NCBI GenBank assembly: GCA_028291845.1
Contig: JAQGNM010000122.1
Span: 1-12,906 of the forward strand
Length of the DNA stretch: 12,906 bases
Direction: 5' to 3'
Source: Massilia sp.
Lineage (GTDB): Bacteria; Pseudomonadota; Gammaproteobacteria; Burkholderiales; Burkholderiaceae_D
Position numbers and translations under genes: made by a program. The stretch's first letter is position 1, and each line of letters begins with the position of its first letter. Shown piece after piece: positions 6,736-12,906 of this stretch. Under the pieces are notes generated by a model, which saw only the letters and a program-made list of their open reading frames with translations, had not been told where the DNA came from and did no database searches.

Positions 6736-8073
6736 TCAGAGCCGGCGGGCGATGTCGTTGAAAAGGGCCAGCGCCATCAGCATGGCCAGCAGGACCACGC
6801 CGGCACGCTGTGCATACGCCCCGATCCGCTCGGACAAAGGGCGTCCGGTCAAAACTTCCAGCGAATAATACAGCAAAAGCCCCCCATCCAGAACCGGAAT
6901 TGGTAACAGATTCATCACCCCGAGACTGATGCTGACGAAGGCGATAAAGCCGATAAATACCGCCGGACCCAGACGCATGGTCTGCTGGGCGTAGTCGGCG
7001 ATGGTGAGCGGGCCGGTGACATTTTTCAGCGACACTTCGCCAGTCACCATGCGCTTGATCATTTTGAGGGTGATGGTGATGGTCTCCCAGGTGCGGCGCG
7101 CGCCGGTCGCCAGCGCGTCGAACGGGCCGGCGGTGACGGTCACCATCTGCGGCGCCACGCTTGGCGCCAGGCCGATCGCCCAGATCTTGTCCTTCTCGCG
7201 CAGCTCCGGCTTGACGGTGACGGCGAGCGTGCCGCCGTCGCGGTTCAGGGTCAGCGCCAGCGCCTTGCCGTTCGAGCCGCGCACCGCTTTGACCAGGTCG
7301 ACGCCATCGGTGACGGCGGCGCCGTCGACGGCGGCGACGACATCGCCCTGGCGCACGCCGGCCCGTTCGGCCGGGCCGCCGGCGAGCACCGTTTCGACTC
7401 TGGCGGCCGGGCGCCACAGGTCCAGTCCCAGTTTATTGGTGAAATCGCCATCGATGTCGAGTCCCGTCAAGCCGCTGGCGGGCAGGATCGCCGCCGTCTG
7501 GCCGCCTTGCGGCTGGCGCACCTCGAGGCGCGCATCGCGCTTTTCGACGATGGCGTCGACCAGCGCCCAGCGCATCTCCGCCCAGCTGGCCACTGGCTTG
7601 CCGTCAACCGCCGCGATGGTCTCGCCGCCACGCAGGCCGGCCTGAAAGGCGGGGCTGTTGGCCTCGGGCGCGCGCAGGCGCGCCGACGGTTCGCTGGTGC
7701 CGGCCATCGCCAACCCCGCCAGCAGCACGATGGCGAGGACGAAATTGGCCAGCGGCCCGGCGGCGACGATGGCGATACGCCGCCATACCGACTGGCGGGT
7801 GAATTCGCGGTCGGCGTCCTTGCTGTCGACCTGCTGGTCGGGATCGCGCGCATCGAGCATCTTGACGTAGCCGCCCAGCGGCAAGGCCGATACCGCCCAT
7901 TCGGTCTGATCGGGGCCGAACTTGCGCGACCACACCACCTTGCCCATGCCGACCGAGAACCGTAACACCTTGACGCCGCACAGGCGGGCCACCAGGTAGT
8001 GGCCAAGTTCGTGAAAAATGATCAAAGGTCCCAGCGCCAGGATGAAGGCCGGGATCATCAAGAGGTTGTTCAT
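6736..8073 (-). CDS. rseP: Site-2 zinc metalloprotease RseP
   Basis: Inner-membrane intramembrane protease (family M50) that makes the second cut of the anti-sigma factor RseA in the sigma-E envelope stress response and also clears remnant signal peptides. The product has 445 residues (E. coli 450). The first membrane helix holds the zinc motif HELGH at 21-25. LPLGGYVKM (64-72) and GPLAN (106-110) are family motifs. Two periplasmic PDZ domains span about 126-215 and 220-295. A later membrane segment carries NLLPIPVLDGG (388-398), with D396 as the third zinc ligand, and a final membrane helix runs about 422-440. The ATG overlaps the dxr stop as ATGA. Its position directly upstream of bamA fits its role in outer-membrane protein quality control. 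No rseA or rpoE gene lies in the window, so the substrate is assigned by family. Confidence 0.97.
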   Translation of the reverse strand: MNNLLMIPAFILALGPLIIFHELGHYLVARLCGVKVLRFSVGMGKVVWSRKFGPDQTEWAVSALPLGGYVKMLDARDPDQQVDSKDADREFTRQSVWRRIAIVAAGPLANFVLAIVLLAGLAMAGTSEPSARLRAPEANSPAFQAGLRGGETIAAVDGKPVASWAEMRWALVDAIVEKRDARLEVRQPQGGQTAAILPASGLTGLDIDGDFTNKLGLDLWRPAARVETVLAGGPAERAGVRQGDVVAAVDGAAVTDGVDLVKAVRGSNGKALALTLNRDGGTLAVTVKPELREKDKIWAIGLAPSVAPQMVTVTAGPFDALATGARRTWETITITLKMIKRMVTGEVSLKNVTGPLTIADYAQQTMRLGPAVFIGFIAFVSISLGVMNLLPIPVLDGGLLLYYSLEVLTGRPLSERIGAYAQRAGVVLLAMLMALALFNDIARRL

Positions 8074-9245
8074 CGCGCGAGGCTGCCGACGATGTTGGTG
8101 GCGGCCGCGCGCGCCAGCGCGTCCTGCGCCAGCACCGCTTCGATGCTGCTGGCGGCGCCGTGGTCGTTTTCCTCCATCACCCGCCCGACCACCCGGTCGA
8201 TATCGCGAAAGCCGATGCGGCGCGCGAGGAAGGCTTCGACCGCCACTTCGTTGGCGGCGTTGAGCAGGCTTGGGGCGGTGCCGCCCGCGCGCAGGGCGTC
8301 GAACGCCAGCGCCAGGCAGGGGAACCTTTGAAAATCGGGTTTTTCGAACTGCAGCGCGGCCATGCTGGTCAGATCGAGTTGCGCCACGCCCGAATCGATC
8401 CGCTCGGGATAGGCCAGCGCATGGGCGATCGGGGTACGCATGTCGGGGTTGCCCAGTTGCGCCAGCACCGAGCCGTCGACGTAGGACACCATCGAATGGA
8501 TCACGCTTTGCGGGTGGATCACCACCTCGATCTGGTCGGCCGTCGCGCCGAACAGCCAGTGCGCCTCGATCACTTCGAGGCCCTTGTTCATCATGGTGGC
8601 CGAGTCGACCGAGATCTTCCTGCCCATCGACCAGTTGGGATGCTTGCAGGCTTCGTCGGGGGTGACCGTCTCCAGCGTGTCGACGGCGCGCTTGAGGAAC
8701 GGCCCGCCGGACGCCGTCAGCACGACTTTCGCCACGCCGGACGCCGCCGGCGCACGCTGGTAGGACATCGGCAGCGACTGGAAGATCGCATTGTGCTCTG
8801 AGTCGATCGGCAGCAGCACGGCGCCGTGGCGCTCGACCAGGTCCATGAACAACTGGCCGGACAACACCAGCGCTTCTTTATTGGCCAGCAGGATCTTGCG
8901 CCCTGCCCTGGCCGCGGCCAGGGTCGGCGCCAGGCCGGCGGCGCCGACGATCGCCGCCATCACGGTATCGGCTTCGGCGGCCACTTCGCACAGCGCTGCT
9001 TCGCCATATGAAACGTCGCAGCGCAGGTCGCGCTCGCGCAGCATGGCGGACAGGCGCGCCGCCGCCTCGGCGCTGCCGACCACCGCGCGCGCGGGGCGAA
9101 ATTGCACGCACTGGGCGGCCAGTTCATCGACCTTGCTGTGCGCCGTCAGGGCGTACACGCGGTAGCGCTCGGGATGGCGCGCCAGCACGTCGAGGGTGGA
9201 GATGCCGATCGAGCCGGTGGCGCCTAATATCGTAACTTGTTGCAT
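8070..9245 (-). CDS. dxr: 1-deoxy-D-xylulose 5-phosphate reductoisomerase
   Basis: NADPH- and divalent-metal-dependent enzyme (IspC) that converts DXP to 2-C-methyl-D-erythritol 4-phosphate, the committed step of the MEP isoprenoid pathway. The product has 391 residues (E. coli 398). The dinucleotide motif GATGSIG is at 8-14, LLANKEALV at 119-127, IDSEHNAIFQSL at 147-158 and TASGGPF at 177-183. SVDSATMMNKGLEVIEAHW (212-230) follows. D148, E150 and E224 align with the E. coli metal ligands D150, E152 and E231. The frame stays open 118 codons further upstream, but that part lies inside cdsA and does not resemble the family, so ATG 9245 is the start, with AGGG about 11 bases upstream. The gap to cdsA is 38 bases and the stop overlaps rseP. 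Confidence 0.98.
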   Translation of the reverse strand: MQQVTILGATGSIGISTLDVLARHPERYRVYALTAHSKVDELAAQCVQFRPARAVVGSAEAAARLSAMLRERDLRCDVSYGEAALCEVAAEADTVMAAIVGAAGLAPTLAAARAGRKILLANKEALVLSGQLFMDLVERHGAVLLPIDSEHNAIFQSLPMSYQRAPAASGVAKVVLTASGGPFLKRAVDTLETVTPDEACKHPNWSMGRKISVDSATMMNKGLEVIEAHWLFGATADQIEVVIHPQSVIHSMVSYVDGSVLAQLGNPDMRTPIAHALAYPERIDSGVAQLDLTSMAALQFEKPDFQRFPCLALAFDALRAGGTAPSLLNAANEVAVEAFLARRIGFRDIDRVVGRVMEENDHGAASSIEAVLAQDALARAAATNIVGSLAR

Positions 9246-9283
9246 GATTGGCAAACCCTGATAACTTCCGAAATCTTCCGGCC

Positions 9284-10114
9284 TTACAGCCAGGTTGCGA
9301 TCAGCGCCGCCAGCGGCAACACCGGCACCAGCGCATCGATGCGGTCGAGGACGCCGCCATGGCCCGGCAGCAAGTTGCTGCTGTCCTTGACGCCGGCGCG
9401 GCGCTTCAGCTGGGATTCGAACAGGTCGCCGCACACCGACAAGGCGGCAATCGCGATCAGCACCAGGACGAATACGCCCCAGCCGAAGCGCGCCTGCAGG
9501 TAGACGGGGAAGGTGTCGGCCAGGGTCATGCCGCCGAACAGCACCGCCGCGGTCGATAACACCAGCACGGCCAGGCCGCCGCCGATCGCGCCTTCCCACG
9601 ATTTACCGGGCGAGATCGACGGCGCCAGCTTGCGCTTGCCGAAGGCCTTGCCCGCAAAATAAGCGCCGATGTCGGCGATCCACACCAGCACCAGCACCGA
9701 CAGCAGGTACAGCGCTGAATGGTGGTACAGCCTGACGATGGCGGCGAAACAGGCGACGATGGAGATCGCGTAAGTGATACTCAATAAAGTGTTGCTGAAG
9801 GTGCCCAGCGGCGGCAAGCCGATCTTCAGCGACGGCGCCAGCCGCAGCAGCCATACCAGCACGCCGATGGCAAACCACATTTGCGGGCGTGCCTGCGGCA
9901 CGATCAGGAACGAATAGGCAAATACGGCGGTCCACACGGCGGCGATCAGCAGCACCTGCTTCGATCCGGGGTTGAACAGCCTGAACGCTTCCCAGATGGC
10001 GGCGCCGAAAAACACGGACACCACCACGCCAAAGGCAATCGGGTTGCCGATGTACAGCACCGGCAACAGGACGGCCAGCAACACCAGCGCCGTGATGACA
10101 CGCGTTTTGAGCAT
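9284..10114 (-). CDS. cdsA: Phosphatidate cytidylyltransferase (CDP-diacylglycerol synthase)
   Basis: Integral inner-membrane enzyme that makes CDP-diacylglycerol from CTP and phosphatidic acid, the branch point for all bacterial phospholipids. The 276-residue product is strongly hydrophobic with about eight predicted membrane segments, the first at roughly 7-35. The C-terminal family signature is complete at about 234-260: SQLKRR, then VKDSSNLLPGHGGVLDRID. The upstream loop WIADIGAYFAGKAFGKRK (145-162) and SPGKSWEG (168-175) are also typical. It starts one base after the uppS stop, so translation is probably coupled; uppS-cdsA-dxr is a widespread gene order in proteobacteria. Confidence 0.97.
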   Translation of the reverse strand: MLKTRVITALVLLAVLLPVLYIGNPIAFGVVVSVFFGAAIWEAFRLFNPGSKQVLLIAAVWTAVFAYSFLIVPQARPQMWFAIGVLVWLLRLAPSLKIGLPPLGTFSNTLLSITYAISIVACFAAIVRLYHHSALYLLSVLVLVWIADIGAYFAGKAFGKRKLAPSISPGKSWEGAIGGGLAVLVLSTAAVLFGGMTLADTFPVYLQARFGWGVFVLVLIAIAALSVCGDLFESQLKRRAGVKDSSNLLPGHGGVLDRIDALVPVLPLAALIATWL

Positions 10115-10115
10115 A

Positions 10116-10865
10116 TTATTTTTTCCCTGCCACTTGGTCGCCGGTGCGGCCGAAACGGCGCTCGCGGCTTTGATATGAAACGATCGCTTGGTCGAGCGAG
10201 GCGGGGGAAAAATCCGGCCAGAAGGTATCGGTAAAATACAACTCCGAATAAGCCAGCTGCCACAAGAGGAAATTGGAAATGCGCTCTTCGCCGCCGGTGC
10301 GGATGAACAGGTCCGGCTCGGGCGCGTAGGCCATCGCCAGGTGCTCGGCCAGCATCTCTTCGGTGAACTCGGTGACGCCGGGATGGGCCGCCACCATTTT
10401 CGAGCTCGCCTGCATGATGTCCCAGCGTCCGCCGTAGTTGGCGCAGACGGTGAGGGTCAGGCGGGTGTTGTTGGCGGTGCGCCGTTCGGCGTTGGCGATC
10501 ATCTCGCGCAGCTTGGCGTCGAAGCGCGACAAATCGCCGACCACCTTGAGGCAGATGTCGTTGGCGTGCATTTTCGCCACTTCGCGTTCCAGCGCGGTGA
10601 CGAACAGGCGCATCAAGAGCGACACTTCCTCTTCGGGACGGCGCCAGTTCTCGGACGAAAAGGCGAACAGGGTCAGGTACCCGATGCCGCGGTCGACGCA
10701 GGCCTCGACGATCTCGCGCACGGCGTCGACGCCCTTGACGTGGCCGGCCACGCGCGGCAGCATGCGCCGGGTGGCCCAGCGGCCGTTGCCGTCCATGATG
10801 ATGGCGACGTGGCGCGGTACCGACGATGCTTCCGGTACCGCCTTGGTGGAGCTTTTAAAGATCAT
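10116..10865 (-). CDS. uppS: (2E,6E)-FPP-specific undecaprenyl diphosphate synthase UppS
   Basis: Cytosolic cis-prenyltransferase that extends farnesyl-PP with eight isopentenyl-PP units to C55 undecaprenyl-PP, the lipid carrier for peptidoglycan and surface polysaccharides. The product has 249 residues (E. coli 253). HVAIIMDGNGRWA spans 19-31, with the catalytic Asp at 25. FAFSSENWRRP is at 67-77 and RTGGEERISNFLLWQ at 189-203, the pyrophosphate-binding region. It begins 20 bases after the frr stop; only a weak GGA precedes the ATG. It uses the isoprenoid units whose synthesis starts with Dxr, two genes downstream. Confidence 0.98.
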   Translation of the reverse strand: MIFKSSTKAVPEASSVPRHVAIIMDGNGRWATRRMLPRVAGHVKGVDAVREIVEACVDRGIGYLTLFAFSSENWRRPEEEVSLLMRLFVTALEREVAKMHANDICLKVVGDLSRFDAKLREMIANAERRTANNTRLTLTVCANYGGRWDIMQASSKMVAAHPGVTEFTEEMLAEHLAMAYAPEPDLFIRTGGEERISNFLLWQLAYSELYFTDTFWPDFSPASLDQAIVSYQSRERRFGRTGDQVAGKK

Positions 10866-10885
10866 AAATCCAGACTGTCGGTGGA

Positions 10886-11446
10886 CTATACGGTCAACAC
10901 TTCTTTTTCCTTGTCGACGACCATCTTGTCGACATCGGCGACGAACTTGTCCGTCAGCTTCTGGATTTCGTCGGTCGAACGTCGCTCGTCGTCTTCCGAC
11001 GCCAGCTTGTCCTTGACCAGCTTTTTGACCTGCTCGTTGGCGTCGCGGCGGATGTTGCGGATGGCGATCTTGGCGTCTTCCGCCTCGCCCTTGACCAACT
11101 TGACCATTTCCTTGCGGCGCTCTTCCGACAGCATCGGCGTCGGCACACGGATCTGCTCGCCCTGCGAGGACGGGTTCAGGCCCAGGTCGGCGTCGCGGAT
11201 GGCTTTCTCGATCGTCTGCAGCATCTTTTTTTCATACGGCTGCACGCCGATGGTACGGGCGTCGATCAGCGTGACGTTGGCCACGCCCGTCAAAGGCGTC
11301 GGCGAGCCGTAGTAATCGACGGTGATGTGGTCGAGAATGCCGGTGTGGGCGCGGCCGGTGCGCACCTTGGCCAGATCGGCGCGCAGGGTCTCGATCGACT
11401 TGCTCATGCGCTCTTGCGCGTTTTTCTTGATGTCAGCGATGGTCAT
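10886..11446 (-). CDS. frr: Ribosome recycling factor
   Basis: Cytosolic factor that, with EF-G, splits the post-termination ribosome. The chosen ATG gives 186 residues, the standard family length (E. coli 185). It begins MTIADIKKNAQERM. KVRTGRA (27-33) carries the conserved arginine at 29/32, ITVDYYGSPTPL (41-52) lies in the small domain, and IRVPTPMLSEERRKEMVK (99-116) leads into the long three-helix bundle. The frame is open 30 codons upstream to 11536, but that stretch shows no family resemblance and would cover the stem-loop in the gap. The start at 11446 also has AGGAG six bases upstream. The gap to pyrH is 96 bases. Confidence 0.98.
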   Translation of the reverse strand: MTIADIKKNAQERMSKSIETLRADLAKVRTGRAHTGILDHITVDYYGSPTPLTGVANVTLIDARTIGVQPYEKKMLQTIEKAIRDADLGLNPSSQGEQIRVPTPMLSEERRKEMVKLVKGEAEDAKIAIRNIRRDANEQVKKLVKDKLASEDDERRSTDEIQKLTDKFVADVDKMVVDKEKEVLTV

Positions 11447-11452
11447 GCTGCT

Positions 11453-11457
11453 CTCCT
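11453..11457 (-). promoter_or_regulatory. frr ribosome binding site
   Basis: AGGAG on the minus strand, six bases before ATG 11446. It decides the frr start in favour of the 186-residue form over the longer open frame. Confidence 0.85.
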
Positions 11458-11492
11458 GAATTCTTTGTATTAATAATAGTATTGCAGTTCCA

Positions 11493-11530
11493 GGGCCTCG
11501 AGATACCGCGCAGAAGGTTGATCGAGGCCC
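11493..11530 (-). repeat. Inverted repeat / stem-loop in the pyrH-frr gap
   Basis: Perfect 9-base arms, GGGCCTCGA (minus strand, 11530-11522) and TCGAGGCCC (11501-11493), with a 20-base loop. The stem is GC-rich and should fold in the transcript just after the pyrH stop. No T-run follows on the minus strand (next bases TGGAACTG), so it is not a standard intrinsic terminator. It could protect mRNA ends, pause polymerase, or bind a protein as DNA. An AT-rich stretch (about 11462-11485) lies between it and frr. Confidence 0.6.
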
Positions 11531-11542
11531 AACCACAAGATT

Positions 11543-12259
11543 TTACACGTGTACCAGGGTACCTTCGTCCTCGCCCATGATCACAGCCTTGAGGGCGCCC
11601 GGCTTGACGATCGAAAACACCTTGATCGGCAGATTCTGGTCGCGGCACAGGGCGAACGCGGTGGCGTCCATCACCTGCAGCTGTTTCGAGATCGCCTCGT
11701 CGAAACTGACCGAATTGTAGCGGGTGGCGCTCGGGTCCTTCTTGGGGTCGGCAGTGTACACGCCATCGACCTTGGTGGCTTTCAACACGATTTCAGCGCC
11801 GATCTCAGCCCCGCGCAGGGCGGCGGCGGTGTCGGTGGTGAAGAATGGGTTGCCGGTGCCGGCGGCGAACACGACGACCTTGCCTTCTTCCAGGTACTGC
11901 AGCGCTTTCGGGCGCACGTACGGCTCGACCACCTGCTCGATGGCGATGGCCGACATCACGCGCGCGGTGATGCCGACATGGCGCATGGCGTCGGCCAGCG
12001 CCAGCGCGTTCATCACGGTGGCCAGCATGCCCATGTAATCGGCGGTGGCGCGGTCCATGCCCTGGGCGCCGGGGGCGACGCCGCGGAAGATGTTGCCGCC
12101 GCCGATGACGACCGCCAGCTCGACGCCGAGCGCGGCCACTTCGGCGATATCGGCCACCATGCGGTCGATGGTGGCGCGGTTGATGCCGTAGTTGTCGTCG
12201 CCCATCAGTGCTTCGCCAGAGAGTTTGAGAAGAACGCGTTTGTAAGCGGGTTTGGTCAT
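11543..12259 (-). CDS. pyrH: Uridylate (UMP) kinase PyrH
   Basis: Hexameric, bacterial-type UMP kinase of the amino acid kinase fold that phosphorylates UMP to UDP with ATP, feeding RNA synthesis and UDP-sugars, including UDP-GlcNAc used by LpxA. The product has 238 residues (E. coli 241). LLKLSGEAL (10-18) and GGGNIFRG (53-60) are the nucleotide and phosphate loops. GTGNPFFTTDTAA (134-146) and KATKVDGVYTADP (160-172) are further family motifs. The ATG has AGGAG five bases upstream. The gene follows the terminator after tsf, so it is probably the first gene of its own transcript, at least in part. Confidence 0.98.
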   Translation of the reverse strand: MTKPAYKRVLLKLSGEALMGDDNYGINRATIDRMVADIAEVAALGVELAVVIGGGNIFRGVAPGAQGMDRATADYMGMLATVMNALALADAMRHVGITARVMSAIAIEQVVEPYVRPKALQYLEEGKVVVFAAGTGNPFFTTDTAAALRGAEIGAEIVLKATKVDGVYTADPKKDPSATRYNSVSFDEAISKQLQVMDATAFALCRDQNLPIKVFSIVKPGALKAVIMGEDEGTLVHV

Positions 12260-12264
12260 GAAAG

Positions 12265-12269
12265 CTCCT
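12265..12269 (-). promoter_or_regulatory. pyrH ribosome binding site
   Basis: AGGAG on the minus strand, five bases before ATG 12259. This is one of the strongest Shine-Dalgarno sites in the window and fits a leading gene that is not translationally coupled. Confidence 0.85.
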
Positions 12270-12325
12270 GGGTGACGTTGTATTTTGTACTACCGTCCGC
12301 GCCTCGTGGGCCGGCGGCATGATTT

Positions 12326-12354
12326 GTTACACATACTGCACAGACTGCAGTTAA
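12326..12354 (-). promoter_or_regulatory. Weak candidate sigma-70 promoter for pyrH
   Basis: On the minus strand TTAACT (12354-12349) and TGTAAC (12331-12326) are separated by 17 bases, each matching four of six consensus positions. The spacer holds a 6-base-arm inverted repeat, ACTGCA-N5-TGCAGT (12335-12351). The site touches the T-tract of the tsf terminator. A promoter is expected in this 131-base gap because a terminator precedes it; this exact site is only a guess. Confidence 0.25.
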
Positions 12355-12375
12355 AAAAACGGGCCTTCCGGCCCG
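12353..12375 (-). terminator. Rho-independent terminator after tsf
   Basis: On the minus strand CGGGCC, loop GGAA, GGCCCG, then seven T residues. The stem has six GC pairs and a tetraloop, and begins 15 bases after the tsf stop. This is a textbook intrinsic terminator for the upstream tsf (presumably rpsB-tsf) transcript. Confidence 0.92.
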
Positions 12376-12390
12376 CTTTCCAACTTCATG

Positions 12391-12906
12391 TTACTGCTTG
12401 GAAGCAGCCATTTGCGCTGCCACTTCAGCGGCAAAATCATCCTGCTTCTTCTCGATGCCTTCGCCGACCACATACATGGCGAACGATTTAACGGTGGTGC
12501 CCGCCGCTTTCAACATCTGCTCGACCGACTGCTTGTCGTTCTTGACGAACGGCTGGTTCAGCAAGGACACTTCTTTCAGGTACTTCTGTACCGAACCTTC
12601 CAGGCGCTTGGCGAGGATTTCCGGCGACTGCGCAGGCTTGCCGGCGGCAGCTGCCTGGTCGGCATCTTCCTGGGCCTTCAGGGCGGCGACCGAACGCTCT
12701 TTTTCGATCAGCTCGGCAGGCACCTGGTCCGACGACAGCGACACCGGCTTCATGGCGGCGATGTGCATCGCGACGTCCTTGCCGACCTGCTCGTCCGGGC
12801 CGTCGAATTCGACCATCACGCCGATGCGCGAGTTGTGCAGGTACGACGCCAGTTTGGCGGTCGTTTCGAAGCGCTGGAAGCGGCGGATCGACATATTCTC
12901 GCCGAT
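12391..12906 (-). CDS. tsf: Elongation factor Ts, C-terminal part (runs off right edge)
   Basis: Nucleotide exchange factor that recycles EF-Tu-GDP to EF-Tu-GTP during translation. The frame is open to the window edge, so the 171 residues seen are a C-terminal fragment; the family is usually about 280-300 residues, and the N-terminal UBA-like domain is missing here. The fragment begins IGENMSIRRFQRFE, aligning with GENINIRRV of E. coli. The core subdomains (RIGVMVEF, KDVAMHIAAMKP), the coiled-coil region around AELIEKERSV, and the closing module (LLNQPFVKN, VGEGIEKKQDDFAAEVAAQ) follow. The internal ATG at 12894 is not the start. It is followed by a strong terminator; rpsB is expected just outside the window. 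Confidence 0.97.
   Translation of the reverse strand: MGENMSIRRFQRFETTAKLASYLHNSRIGVMVEFDGPDEQVGKDVAMHIAAMKPVSLSSDQVPAELIEKERSVAALKAQEDADQAAAAGKPAQSPEILAKRLEGSVQKYLKEVSLLNQPFVKNDKQSVEQMLKAAGTTVKSFAMYVVGEGIEKKQDDFAAEVAAQMAASKQ

Noticed and set aside
9246..9599. 118-codon upstream extension of the dxr frame
   Set aside because: It lies wholly or mostly within cdsA, is Arg-rich and unlike any Dxr N-terminus, which should begin just before GATGSIG.
11447..11536. 30-codon upstream extension of frr
   Set aside because: It would make the protein longer than the family, and AGGAG lies correctly before the ATG at 11446.

Overview
The window is a stretch of conserved chromosomal housekeeping DNA. All fourteen genes I can support lie on the minus strand, so transcription runs from high to low coordinates. 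High G+C content, the gene order and the protein sequences suggest a betaproteobacterium, most likely of the Burkholderiales family Oxalobacteraceae (Massilia, Duganella or Janthinobacterium relatives). That placement is inference from gene order and remembered family sequences, not a database search.

In transcription order the right part carries the 3' end of tsf (EF-Ts), an intrinsic terminator, a 131-base gap that probably holds the next promoter, pyrH (UMP kinase), a 96-base gap with a long-armed stem-loop, and frr (ribosome recycling factor). The middle carries uppS (undecaprenyl-PP synthase), cdsA (CDP-diacylglycerol synthase), dxr (DXP reductoisomerase), rseP (site-2 protease) and bamA (outer-membrane insertase). 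The left part carries two tandem Skp/OmpH-type periplasmic chaperone genes, then lpxD, fabZ, lpxA and the 5' two-thirds of lpxB, which runs off the left edge. Junctions are tight: 4-base stop/start overlaps at dxr-rseP and lpxD-fabZ, a probable 17-base overlap at lpxA-lpxB, a 1-base gap at uppS-cdsA and 4-base gaps at skp1-skp2 and fabZ-lpxA. No gene-free stretch exceeds about 130 bases.

The genes form an envelope-building series. Dxr starts the MEP isoprenoid route, and UppS makes the C55 carrier lipid used for peptidoglycan and O-antigen. CdsA opens phospholipid synthesis. FabZ, LpxA, LpxD and LpxB serve fatty acid and lipid A synthesis. Skp and BamA deliver and insert outer-membrane proteins, and RseP belongs to envelope stress signalling. 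Tsf, PyrH and Frr tie this to translation and nucleotide supply.

I found no mobile element, CRISPR array, RNA gene, phage or defence system, and no undescribed system. The points most worth a second look are the duplicated skp gene, a Met in the LpxA acyl-chain ruler position that predicts C10 lipid A acylation, a two-codon ORF in front of bamA, a DYPGFN-type active-site loop in LpxB, and the stem-loops in the tsf-pyrH and pyrH-frr gaps.
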